Shown here one piece after another: positions 9,194 to 16,533 of a stretch of 64,000 nucleotides of DNA. Source of the DNA: Haloarcula sp. CBA1127 (GTDB taxonomy: Archaea > Halobacteriota > Halobacteria > Halobacteriales > Haloarculaceae); assembly GCF_001485575.1 (NCBI RefSeq), contig NZ_BCNB01000006.1:310001-374000 (forward strand), read 5' to 3'. A program made the translations under genes and the position numbers. The notes beneath the pieces are model-generated. The model had not been told where the DNA came from. It worked only from the letters and a program-made list of their open reading frames with translations, and did no database searches. The first letter of the stretch is position 1. Each line of letters starts with the position of its first letter.

Positions 9194-10459
9194 CTACGTC
9201 GACGCGTCAGCGACGGGTGTCTCGATTCGATGCAACCGGTACGCACCACGCTCATGACCCTCATCGTGGTAGACGACCGGTTCCTCGACAGCAACAGCGG
9301 TCCCGTTAGAGACTGCGGCCGCCGTCACGACGCCATCCGTGTCCAACGTGTCAACGGGGCCGTCAACGACATCGAACAGTCGAAGCGCGTGGTCGTCAGC
9401 GTCGCGGTCCCGGAAGTTCTGCGCGCCGGGGACGGCCAGCAGCGAGCCGTCGGTGCCCAGTCCACTAGCGAAACCGCCCACGGGCGCGTCCCAGCGGCGG
9501 TCACCATCGAGAGAGACACCAACGGCGGTGTGTTCGTCCGGGTGTCGCGCGTCCGTCTCCCGGCCCTCCTCTGGATACGTGTTGCCGGTGATGAACACCG
9601 CGCCGTCGTCCGTCGCGTGGACGTGGTTCGGGTACGCGTAGACGGTGTCACCAGCCACGTCGGTCGGCGTCGTCAGCGAGACGCGCCAGCGCTCCCGGCC
9701 GCCACTGTCGAGGCGGTAGCCGCAGTAGTCTCCGTGGCTGGAGACAACAGCGCCGTTGGCCAGCAGCGCAACGTCGCCGACGCGGCGCTGGCCGTCGGTC
9801 CCGGGGTCCCACATCCAGCGCGGGTCGCCGTCGTCGGGGTCGAGGACGACGAGGCCGTGCTGGTGGTCGCCAGGACACCGGTTGTAGGCGACGGCGACGC
9901 GGTTCTCGTCAGCATCGAGTGAGATGGGTGAACCGTCGGTCCGGTAGGTCCAGTCGACGGTGCCGTCAGGCGAAAAGGCATAGACGACACTCTCGAAGTG
10001 GCGGAGATCGTTCCCATCGTCGTCAGTCCGGCGTTCGTATCGCCGGGCAGCGGCGTAGCAGCGGTCACCAACGGTCGCAAGGCTGGCGACGAAGGGTAGC
10101 AGGAAGCGCGTCTCCTGCTGTGGGTCGCCCAGATCTGTCCGGGTTTCGTACCGCCATCGCAGGTCGCCGCTGGCATCGTGACAGCGGATCTCGCCGCGGA
10201 CGCTGCGTTCGCCAGTGACGACGCCACCGTCGAAGGGCTCCGCCGCGACGACGCTCGGTTCGCCATCCGTGTCGTACTGCCAGCGCCGGTGTAGCGGACC
10301 GGAGTCAGCCGACACGTCGAACGCCTGGAGGTCCCCGTCAGCAGTGCCGGCGACCGCGAGCCCGTTGGTCAGCGTGACCGCCGAGCGGCGGCCCTGATGG
10401 CGCGAGCGGGCCGGCGCTACATCCCCGAGGTCGGCGGTCGGGGCGCGCTGGCTACTCAT
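9194..10459 (-). CDS. Cytoplasmic PQQ-type beta-propeller protein
   Basis: A 421-residue protein of repeated beta-propeller blades of the PQQ-like type. Blade motifs include GLAVAGTADGDLQAFDV, SVVYAFSPDGTVDWTYRTDG and HGLVVLDPDDGDPRWMW. No signal peptide or membrane helix is visible, so it probably stays in the cytoplasm, unlike most PQQ-enzyme propellers. It is the last gene of the cbiH-cbiX block and its ATG overlaps the stop of the DUF3209 gene by 8 bases, which suggests coupling. Several histidines lie in loops (YPNHVHATD, RHPDEHT). Its role in corrin synthesis, if any, is unknown. Confidence 0.8.
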   Translation of the reverse strand: MSSQRAPTADLGDVAPARSRHQGRRSAVTLTNGLAVAGTADGDLQAFDVSADSGPLHRRWQYDTDGEPSVVAAEPFDGGVVTGERSVRGEIRCHDASGDLRWRYETRTDLGDPQQETRFLLPFVASLATVGDRCYAAARRYERRTDDDGNDLRHFESVVYAFSPDGTVDWTYRTDGSPISLDADENRVAVAYNRCPGDHQHGLVVLDPDDGDPRWMWDPGTDGQRRVGDVALLANGAVVSSHGDYCGYRLDSGGRERWRVSLTTPTDVAGDTVYAYPNHVHATDDGAVFITGNTYPEEGRETDARHPDEHTAVGVSLDGDRRWDAPVGGFASGLGTDGSLLAVPGAQNFRDRDADDHALRLFDVVDGPVDTLDTDGVVTAAAVSNGTAVAVEEPVVYHDEGHERGAYRLHRIETPVADAST

Positions 10460-10823
10460 CGACCGGGAAAGCCTCGTGAAGCACGTCGTGGGCCTCACCG
10501 AGCCCAGCGAGGACATCCTCGCCCTGCATGGTGATGCGCGACACCGCCCGCTCAGCGTCGCGGACGGCGACCAGCCGCCCCCGGAGGTAGTCGTATTCGG
10601 GGTCGTCTTCGGGGGTTGCGGCGATCTCCTCTTCGAGGTCCACGAGCGCGGCGTCGAGGTGGCGCTCGATGGCGGCGAGCGTCCCCGCGCCGGCGAGGGC
10701 CTCTATCGGGCCGGTCATGTGTCCCTCCAGCTCCTGTTCCGCGTGCTGGCGCGCGTGGTCGTCTTCGGTACCGAGAACGTTCATGAGGCCCAGTCGGAGG
10801 GCCTCGATTTCGTAGCAGCTCAT
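10452..10823 (-). CDS. DUF3209 family protein
   Basis: A 123-residue helical protein beginning MSCYEIEALRLGLMNVLG, matching what I recall as haloarchaeal DUF3209, often found in cobalamin loci. It is acidic, with two histidines in a row of helices (HARQHAEQELEGHM) that could bind metal. A longer reading of the same frame is rejected because it would run back into cbiX with a basic, non-haloarchaeal N-terminus. Gene order cbiX-DUF3209-propeller with a 26-base gap and then an 8-base overlap suggests one transcript. Biochemical function is not known to me. Confidence 0.82.
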   Translation of the reverse strand: MSCYEIEALRLGLMNVLGTEDDHARQHAEQELEGHMTGPIEALAGAGTLAAIERHLDAALVDLEEEIAATPEDDPEYDYLRGRLVAVRDAERAVSRITMQGEDVLAGLGEAHDVLHEAFPVDE

Positions 10824-10849
10824 GTGTGTAGTGAATCGGGTGTGTGTTT

Positions 10850-12073
10850 TCAAAGCGTCTGGTCGACGAGTTCGCTCACGATGCGGTCGCGGTCCAAGTG
10901 TGAGGAGACAATCTCGGCGGCGTCCTCGTCTTCGACACCACCGTACCAGACGCCGTCGGGGTAGACAGCGACCATCGGCCCCTCGCCACAGCGGCCGAGA
11001 CACGACGACCGTGTGATGCGGGCGTCGCACTGGTCACTGTCGCGGGCGGCCTGGCGGAGCCGTTCGAGAACTGCTGGTGCGCCGTCCTGTGCGCAGGTCT
11101 GGTTCGTGCAGACGGCAACGTGTTTCTCGGGGGCGTCGTGGACGTGCGGGTCGTCGTCGACGTTCTCACGGTCGGCGTGTTCGGCCTGATGGGTCAGCGC
11201 CCGGAGCATCGCGCGAGCGCCGCCCTGATCCTCCTCGTAGCCGTCGAGTTCGACCTTGTACTTGCAGGTGTCACAGGACATCTCGACGCTCCCCGTTCTC
11301 GCTTCCTGCCAGCGGTCGCCCAGCACGTCCAGCAGGCGCGTGTCGGTCCCGAGCGGTTCGCCCGGCGCGGCGTCGACATAGGGGTACTCCTCGTCGAACT
11401 CGCGTGCGCCGTCCTTGATGCGGCCGGTCAGCACGCCGTCGCCGAGCATGTACGGGATGACGACGACGGCATCGGGCCGGCTCTTGGCGATGTCGTGCAG
11501 GGTGTCATCCAGCAGCGGTTCGGTAACGCCGATGAACGACGCCTCGACCCGCGAGAATGAACGGCCCTCGTACAGCAGCCGGGCGAGCTTGTGTACGTCG
11601 GCGTTGGCGTCTGGGTCGCTGGAGCCGCGGGCGCAGACAACGGCGGCCACGTCGTCTTCCTCGCGGTCGACGCCCAGTTCGGCCTCGACAGCCGCCGCGC
11701 GGTCGTCCAACAGGTCCAGCAGGGCCGGGTGGACACCGAGATGTGCGCCGTTGTTGATAGTCAGTTCAGGGTGGGCCTCGCGGGCCTGCTCAACGGCCAG
11801 CGGCACGTCGTTTTTGACGTGACTGGCGGCAAACAGCGAGAGGTGGACCACCGACACCTGCGAGACGGCTCTGGCTAGCCCCGCGATGGCCTCGTCGATG
11901 GCCGGCTCGGCCAGTTCGAGAAAGGCCGCGTCGACCGGGATTCCGAGGCGACCCTCCAGTTCGACCGCAAGGTCGCGGACCTGTTCGTTCGACTTCTCGC
12001 GCCGGGAGCCGTGGCCGACCAGCAGCACCGCTTCGTCGTCCAGCGTCTCGGGTGCGGAGATAGCTTCGCTCAT
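10850..12073 (-). CDS. cbiX: Sirohydrochlorin cobaltochelatase CbiX with Fe-S domain
   Basis: Inserts cobalt into sirohydrochlorin, the first step of the early-cobalt ('anaerobic') corrin route. The 407-residue protein has two CbiX repeats, the first beginning VLLVGHGSRREKSNEQV (about residue 16) and the second around VVCARGSSDPDANADVHKL (about 144). A CDTCKY segment near 267 follows, then a C-terminal thioredoxin-fold [2Fe-2S] domain with CTNQTC and SSCLGRCGEGP. That places the likely cluster cysteines in C-x4-C and C-x3-C pairs. The stop of the upstream LAGLIDADG-like gene overlaps the ATG by four bases. Sirohydrochlorin is also the siroheme precursor needed by the reductase at 24831. Confidence 0.93.
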   Translation of the reverse strand: MSEAISAPETLDDEAVLLVGHGSRREKSNEQVRDLAVELEGRLGIPVDAAFLELAEPAIDEAIAGLARAVSQVSVVHLSLFAASHVKNDVPLAVEQAREAHPELTINNGAHLGVHPALLDLLDDRAAAVEAELGVDREEDDVAAVVCARGSSDPDANADVHKLARLLYEGRSFSRVEASFIGVTEPLLDDTLHDIAKSRPDAVVVIPYMLGDGVLTGRIKDGAREFDEEYPYVDAAPGEPLGTDTRLLDVLGDRWQEARTGSVEMSCDTCKYKVELDGYEEDQGGARAMLRALTHQAEHADRENVDDDPHVHDAPEKHVAVCTNQTCAQDGAPAVLERLRQAARDSDQCDARITRSSCLGRCGEGPMVAVYPDGVWYGGVEDEDAAEIVSSHLDRDRIVSELVDQTL

Positions 12074-12729
12074 CGGACTCGTTCGATGCTTTTCCGGAGC
12101 TTGCGCCGCCGACTCGGTGCAAACAGCCCCGTCTCCTCGCTGCCCTCGTACAGCCAGTCACCGAGGACAGGTGCCGCGTCGTCGGCCACGCCGAACCAGT
12201 AGCCCGACGACGTCTCCGAGAGATCGTCATACGGCGCATCCACCGGACAGCGGTCGAGCAGCGTCTGAATCGTCCGGAGGAGTCGTTCGTCTTCGTGGAC
12301 AAAGGAGATACCGACCGCCTCGTCGTCGGACTTGAAACACACCGTTCCACAGCCTTCGAGCAGGCCGCGGAGGAGCTGGCGGTCGTAGTCAGCCAGCGCG
12401 TCGAAGCGGTAGCCGCCCGACTCGCCGTCGAACGGGAGCCCAAGCGCGGCGCTGGCACGGTCAGCGAGGCTGCCGACGACCTGCACCGTGAACTCCTCCT
12501 CCTGACGGGTAATCGAGGTGTCGTGGGCATACACCCGCTCGACAATGCGGCGGTCGGCCCGCTCCGCACCAGCGATGGAGGCGAGCCGCCGAGCGGCCGT
12601 CTCGTCGTTCGTCCGGACAGTGATACAGCCGTCTTCGCACTCGCCGTCGCCGGCAACCCGGCCCCAGAAGTACGCCGTTTCGGGGTGCGCTGCGAGCATA
12701 TCGTTCGGTGCACCGGTTTCGACGCTCAT
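12070..12729 (-). CDS. LAGLIDADG-fold-like protein of the corrin operon
   Basis: A 219-residue protein placed between the ferredoxin and cbiX, with four-base overlaps at both ends. It appears to hold two LAGLIDADG-type half-domains. The first motif is AYFWGRVAGDGE (about residues 19-30) and the second QLLRGLLEGCGTVCF (about 117-131). The strand-helix pattern of DOD-type homing endonucleases seems to follow each (for example GISFVHEDERLLRTIQTLL). The catalytic acidic residue expected in the second motif is replaced by cysteine (EGCG), so double-strand cleavage is unlikely. Related proteins are annotated, as I recall, simply as cobalamin biosynthesis proteins in haloarchaea. I infer a domesticated homing-endonuclease fold. 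Confidence 0.75.
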   Translation of the reverse strand: MSVETGAPNDMLAAHPETAYFWGRVAGDGECEDGCITVRTNDETAARRLASIAGAERADRRIVERVYAHDTSITRQEEEFTVQVVGSLADRASAALGLPFDGESGGYRFDALADYDRQLLRGLLEGCGTVCFKSDDEAVGISFVHEDERLLRTIQTLLDRCPVDAPYDDLSETSSGYWFGVADDAAPVLGDWLYEGSEETGLFAPSRRRKLRKSIERVR

Positions 12730-13001
12730 GGCTGGACCTCCTCGTGGTCGGTGGCCGCAGGTGTATCGACAGCCCCTGCGTCCTCCTCGACAGATTCCAC
12801 GTGAATCGCGTCCAGCGGACAGGCCGCGGCGGCCTGCTCGGCGTCGTCCCGCCGGTCGTCGTCGAAGGTGGCTTCAATTGCCGTCTGGTCGTCTGTCTCG
12901 ATGGCCGCCAGACCCTCGCTGTCCTCAACGAAGCGGTCATCGCGGACGAGGCAGGCGAAGACCCCGTCGCAGGCGTCGCGGTCGATAGTGATTCGGTACA
13001 T
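12726..13001 (-). CDS. Small 3Fe-4S-type ferredoxin
   Basis: A 91-residue ferredoxin starting MYRITIDRDACDGVFAC. Only three cysteines are present (residues 11, 17 and 61, the last in CPLDAI). This is the C-x5-C...C pattern of [3Fe-4S] or three-Cys ferredoxins rather than a full 4Fe-4S site. The C-terminal 25 residues are acidic and probably disordered. Its ATG touches the last base of the cbiH stop, so it is co-transcribed with cbiH. It may donate electrons to a ring-contraction or cobalt-reduction step. This role is inferred from position only. Confidence 0.85.
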   Translation of the reverse strand: MYRITIDRDACDGVFACLVRDDRFVEDSEGLAAIETDDQTAIEATFDDDRRDDAEQAAAACPLDAIHVESVEEDAGAVDTPAATDHEEVQP

Positions 13002-14113
13002 TAGTAGTCGTACTTAGTCTCGTAGCCCCGCGGGGTCACCATCCGGTCGTCCCAGACGTAGGTGTCCTCGTTGCCCACGAGGAGGGTGGTAGTCATGTCG
13101 ACGAGGTCGGTTTCGCCGAGTTCGGGCAGTTCGCCGAGTTCGACGATTTCGACCTGCTCGTCCTCGCGGCCGGCGGCGTGGACGACGCCGACAGGGGTCT
13201 CGGGGTCGCGGTGTTCCAGCAGGATTTCACAGCACTTCTCGTAGTTGTCCCGCCGTTTCCGGCTCCACGGGTTGTAGATGGTGATGGTAAAGCCCTCCTT
13301 GGCGACGGCATGGAGTCGCGACTCGATGGTCGGCATGTCGGTGAGGTGGTCCGACAGCGAGACAGAGACGGTGTCGTTGACCAGCGGCGCGCCGACGCGG
13401 GCCGCACAGGACTGGGCGGCCGGGACGCCCGGAACCACGTCGAAATCGAGCATCGTCGCCGTCGCGCCCTTAGATTCGATGATCTCCAGTGCGAGACCGG
13501 CCAGTGCGTACACGTTCGGGTCGCCGCTGCCGATGATGGCCACGTCGTTGCCCGCCAGCGCGCGGTCGATTGCCTCCTCAGTTCGGGACACTTCACCGCA
13601 CATCGGCGTGTTGTAGATGTCGTCGGCTCCGTCGGTTATCTCGTCGGGCAACAGTTCGACGTAGGTCGTATAGCCGACGATGTGTTCGGCGTCCAGTAGC
13701 GCGGAGCGGGCGCGGGCAGTCATCCCCTCCGGCTGCCCAGGACCGAGGCCGACGGCGATGAGCTGGCCCGGCTCGGCGTCGAAGTCGTCAACGGTCGAAC
13801 CGACTTCCTCCGCTTCGTCCGACTCACTGGACGAGGACGCCCCGCAGGAACTACTGCTGGACGAGGACGACGATTCGGACGACGATGACGCGCCACACTT
13901 CGAGGCGCTGTCGTCGCCTGTGTCCGGCGTTGTCTCCGTCGACGAACTCGCCGAACTCGCGCCGCACTTGGAGGCGGCATCGGTCTCTGCTTCCGCTTCG
14001 CTCGCGGCCGTGCCGCTCGCGTTCTTCGAGGCGCTGCGCGCCTCGCCAGCCTCGCTTGCGCCACACTTCGATTCTGTCTCGGTACTTGCGTCGGTGGTGT
14101 TGTCAGTGCTCAT
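13001..14113 (-). CDS. cbiH: Precorrin-3B C17-methyltransferase CbiH with CGAS repeats
   Basis: Ring-contracting SAM methyltransferase. The 370-residue product has a normal tetrapyrrole-methylase domain from about residue 118 (VGLGPGQPEGMTARA, GSGDPNVYALAG, VPGVPAAQS, IYNPWSRKR). Before it lies an unusual 110-residue Ser/Ala/Glu-rich tail containing four CGAS motifs, three of them as SKCGAS. Their cysteines are residues 17, 50, 73 and 90. The N-terminus is otherwise free of order-forming residues. The gene lies two bases after a second cbiH-like gene and one base overlaps the ferredoxin. The tail could bind metal or a partner (inference). Confidence 0.9.
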   Translation of the reverse strand: MSTDNTTDASTETESKCGASEAGEARSASKNASGTAASEAEAETDAASKCGASSASSSTETTPDTGDDSASKCGASSSSESSSSSSSSSCGASSSSESDEAEEVGSTVDDFDAEPGQLIAVGLGPGQPEGMTARARSALLDAEHIVGYTTYVELLPDEITDGADDIYNTPMCGEVSRTEEAIDRALAGNDVAIIGSGDPNVYALAGLALEIIESKGATATMLDFDVVPGVPAAQSCAARVGAPLVNDTVSVSLSDHLTDMPTIESRLHAVAKEGFTITIYNPWSRKRRDNYEKCCEILLEHRDPETPVGVVHAAGREDEQVEIVELGELPELGETDLVDMTTTLLVGNEDTYVWDDRMVTPRGYETKYDY

Positions 14114-14115
14114 TG

Positions 14116-15042
14116 TCAGAAATCGTCGACGTTACGCCCGCCGCGCGGGGTGACGAGGAACTCCTGGTAGTCGTTGCGCCAGACTTCGGTCTCGTGGGTG
14201 CCGACGACGATGGACGAACCCATGCCGCCGACCTTGTCGTCGTGCTCGGACAGTTCGCCGAGCGTGGTGATGGTCTCCGTCTCGTCGTCGAGGTTCCGGC
14301 CGGCCTCGCCTCGGCCGGAGTCGTTGACGATAGCGGCGGGCACGTCGTCTGCCCGTTCCTCCCGCAGGACATCGACGGCTCGCTCGTAGTCGCGCCAGCA
14401 GTTGTAGAGGACGACGACGAAGCCGCTGATTGCGGCCGCCCGGAGTTTCTCTTCGATTTCGTCCCAACCGCGCCACTTGTCCGACAGCGAAATCGTACAG
14501 AAATCGTTCGACAGCGGCGCGCCGAGGTTCGCCGCACCCGACAGCGCCGCGGTCACGCCGGGGACAATCTCGATGGGTACGTCGTCGGCGTCGTCGGCGT
14601 CGGCCATCGTAAACAGCAGGTCGGACTTCCCGTAGACGTTCGGATCGCCGCCGGAGACGTGGGCGATGTCCTCGCCGGCGCGGACCCGCTCGAACGCCTC
14701 GCGGGCGAGTTCGACCTGTTTGCCCATCGACGACCGGATGAGCGTCTGCCGACTGCCGTCGGGTCGCTCCAGCACGGCTCCCTCTTCACCGGCGATTTCG
14801 CCGTCATCGGTTTCGCCGTCGAGTTCAGCCGACTGGGGCGGGAGCGTGCCGTCCTTCCGGAGGAACTCCTGATAGAGGTTCGAGGCGATGATGCAGTCAG
14901 CGGTCTGGATGACGTCTTTCGCCCGCTGGGTCATGTCGTGAGGCAGGCCCGGCCCGATGCCGACCACGTACAGCGTCCCGTAGTCGGCTGGACGCGTCGC
15001 CTCGGCCGCGGCCGTTGTCGACTGGCGTCCGTCGCTGCTCAT
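14116..15042 (-). CDS. cbiH: Second CbiH-type C17-methyltransferase
   Basis: A 308-residue tetrapyrrole methylase, paralogous to the CbiH just downstream. Motifs: YVVGIGPGLPHDMTQRAKD, HVSGGDPNVYGKSD, VPGVTAALSGAANLGAPLS, VVLYNCWRDYERA and the C-terminal VTPRGGRNVDDF. An insertion rich in acidic residues lies around residues 65-95. The ATG at 15042 is preferred to a possible start at 15114, which would lie within the promoter. It is first in the block and shares its start region with a 16-codon upstream ORF (15039-15089). Two adjacent CbiH-type genes may split ring contraction and methylation, or act at different redox states (inference). Confidence 0.88.
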   Translation of the reverse strand: MSSDGRQSTTAAAEATRPADYGTLYVVGIGPGLPHDMTQRAKDVIQTADCIIASNLYQEFLRKDGTLPPQSAELDGETDDGEIAGEEGAVLERPDGSRQTLIRSSMGKQVELAREAFERVRAGEDIAHVSGGDPNVYGKSDLLFTMADADDADDVPIEIVPGVTAALSGAANLGAPLSNDFCTISLSDKWRGWDEIEEKLRAAAISGFVVVLYNCWRDYERAVDVLREERADDVPAAIVNDSGRGEAGRNLDDETETITTLGELSEHDDKVGGMGSSIVVGTHETEVWRNDYQEFLVTPRGGRNVDDF

Positions 15043-15089
15043 CCTGGGTCTCCGAGAGCCGCCGGTCGAATCTCGATACTGTGGCGCAT
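15039..15089 (-). CDS. Possible 16-residue upstream ORF before cbiH
   Basis: MRHSIEIRPAALGDPG begins about 25 bases downstream of the TATA-like TTTTATGC (15110-15117). It would therefore be a leaderless first cistron. Its TGA overlaps the cbiH ATG (GGATGAGC). The sequence IEIRPAALGD looks like the first strand of a GNAT acetyltransferase, so it may be a gene remnant rather than a regulatory leader peptide. No other evidence of translation. Confidence 0.3.
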   Translation of the reverse strand: MRHSIEIRPAALGDPG

Positions 15090-15127
15090 GGTGAGTACAA
15101 CGCCGCTTTCGCATAAAACAATTGTGC

Positions 15128-15141
15128 TTGTACTAGTCCAA
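15128..15141. promoter_or_regulatory. Candidate corrin operator before the cbiH-cbiX block
   Basis: TTGTACTAGTCCAA is a near-perfect palindrome with ACTAGT at its centre. It lies 10-20 bases upstream of the minus-strand TATA-like TTTTATGC. The extended block from here through CAATTGTTTTATGCG matches the cbiT promoter (21108-21138) almost base for base, so the whole promoter architecture is conserved. Position upstream of the TATA box would suit an activator or a repressor blocking TFB. Confidence 0.6.
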
Positions 15142-15155
15142 GCGAAGGCGCAGAA

Positions 15156-15208
15156 TGGTAGCAGCAGGGAACTGCGTCCGCTCCAACGTTCGGACCGAGC
15201 TGCTACCA
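15156..15208. repeat. Perfect 10-bp inverted repeat between cbiH and the kinase gene
   Basis: TGGTAGCAGC (15156-15165) is perfectly complementary to GCTGCTACCA (15199-15208), with 33 bases between. It lies in the intergenic region upstream of the cbiH operator and 175 bases before the plus-strand kinase gene. Could be a binding site or chance. Confidence 0.35.
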
Positions 15209-15383
15209 GTCCTGTTCCAACGAAATTGTCAAAGGGACCCAAACTGGTACGGGCTTACTGGACGCCCCTATCAAGGTTCAAATGTTTTTAATGTAACCTA
15301 TACTACGCCTTGAATGTACTTTTCTGGCCGGAGCTACAGCACTGTGCTTCTGGCCGGTCGCCGCCCGCCAGCGGCTTTCGACT

Positions 15384-16316
15384 ATGAGAGAAGTTGTCAA
15401 ACAAGCAGTAGAAGAGCATAGCGTTGAGAGTCGAATTATCGGCGAACTACACAACGTCCCTCCCTACCGGGTGTACGAAATTCAGTTCGGTAGCCAACGC
15501 GCCGTCTTGAAAATTGATGACCACCGGCGGGGGCATGCAGCCGACGAAGGGCGAGTTCACGAGTATGTCGCTACAGAAACCACGGCCAGAGTGCCCAACG
15601 TACTCGCTGTTGGGACCGACCACTATATTACGACATGGGACGGCGAGATTGCGGAGGCGTCACCACAGGTCGATAGAACGTGGGCTCGCGCTGCAGGCGT
15701 CTGGCTGGGCACGCTCCATGCTGATACCAGAGGAGCATTCGACGGGTTCGGAAAGCCCCGAAGTCAAGACGGGACCCTCGAACTCACGAGCCACAAGCGC
15801 TGGGTCGACGGCGTAATCGAGCGTGTGGGATACCACCGGTCGCTTCTCGCAGGGTATGGGTACACCGGTATCATAGACACAGTCAAGGCCTTCTTTCAGG
15901 ACAATCCAGCCGTGTTCGATGGGGTTGGTGAGCCGGTTCTCTGCCACGGTGATGTGCACCCCGAACACCACGTTCAGACCAGTCGCGGGGGCATTACCGC
16001 AATTGATTTCGAACACGCACTCGTTGCTCCAGCGGAATACGACTACTGGCGGACCGTGATGCCGTATTTCGAAGCCAATGATGATGTCGGTGAAGCCGTA
16101 CCACGGGCATTCCAAGCTGGATACGAATCTGTCAAGCCACTTCCCGGTGATTTCGAAGAGCGACGGCCGCTTTACCAACTCATGAACGATATTGCGTTCT
16201 TAGAATCACTCTATCTCCAGCAACGAGTCGAACCAGAAAAGCACGAACAGGTGGGCGAACGGATACGAGAGCACGCGGTAGAGACGCTTAGCGAGGTGGA
16301 AAGAATAGTCGAATAG
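15384..16316 (+). CDS. Aminoglycoside phosphotransferase-fold kinase
   Basis: A 310-residue protein of the APH/choline-kinase superfamily. Visible features are VLKIDDHRRG near residue 45 (ATP-binding lysine), the catalytic HGDVHPEHH near residue 190 (Brenner-type motif in which His replaces the usual Asn), and IDFEHA (metal-binding Asp). The real substrate is unknown; many archaeal members phosphorylate small alcohols or amines. Codon use seems less GC-rich than the corrin genes around it, and it stands alone on the plus strand between two minus-strand corrin blocks. A TATA-like TTTTTAATG is at about 15286-15294. Confidence 0.78.
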   Translation: MREVVKQAVEEHSVESRIIGELHNVPPYRVYEIQFGSQRAVLKIDDHRRGHAADEGRVHEYVATETTARVPNVLAVGTDHYITTWDGEIAEASPQVDRTWARAAGVWLGTLHADTRGAFDGFGKPRSQDGTLELTSHKRWVDGVIERVGYHRSLLAGYGYTGIIDTVKAFFQDNPAVFDGVGEPVLCHGDVHPEHHVQTSRGGITAIDFEHALVAPAEYDYWRTVMPYFEANDDVGEAVPRAFQAGYESVKPLPGDFEERRPLYQLMNDIAFLESLYLQQRVEPEKHEQVGERIREHAVETLSEVERIVE

Positions 16317-16533
16317 GTATTTTCGATGGCTTCGCCGTCTCTGACCCGAACCCCACCGTTCCGCAAGCTTCTGGGTGGCCTGGGAAACGAAGGCTCCAGA
16401 CCGTCAGCTCAGCGAGTTAGACAAAGGACGCGCAGAGAGATCATATGAGCTAATAGTTTCTCTTTATACACGGTAGTTAGCCTACTCGGCCGCGTAATCA
16501 CGTAGCTGAAGTCGTCTGTACCTGCTCCGCTGG

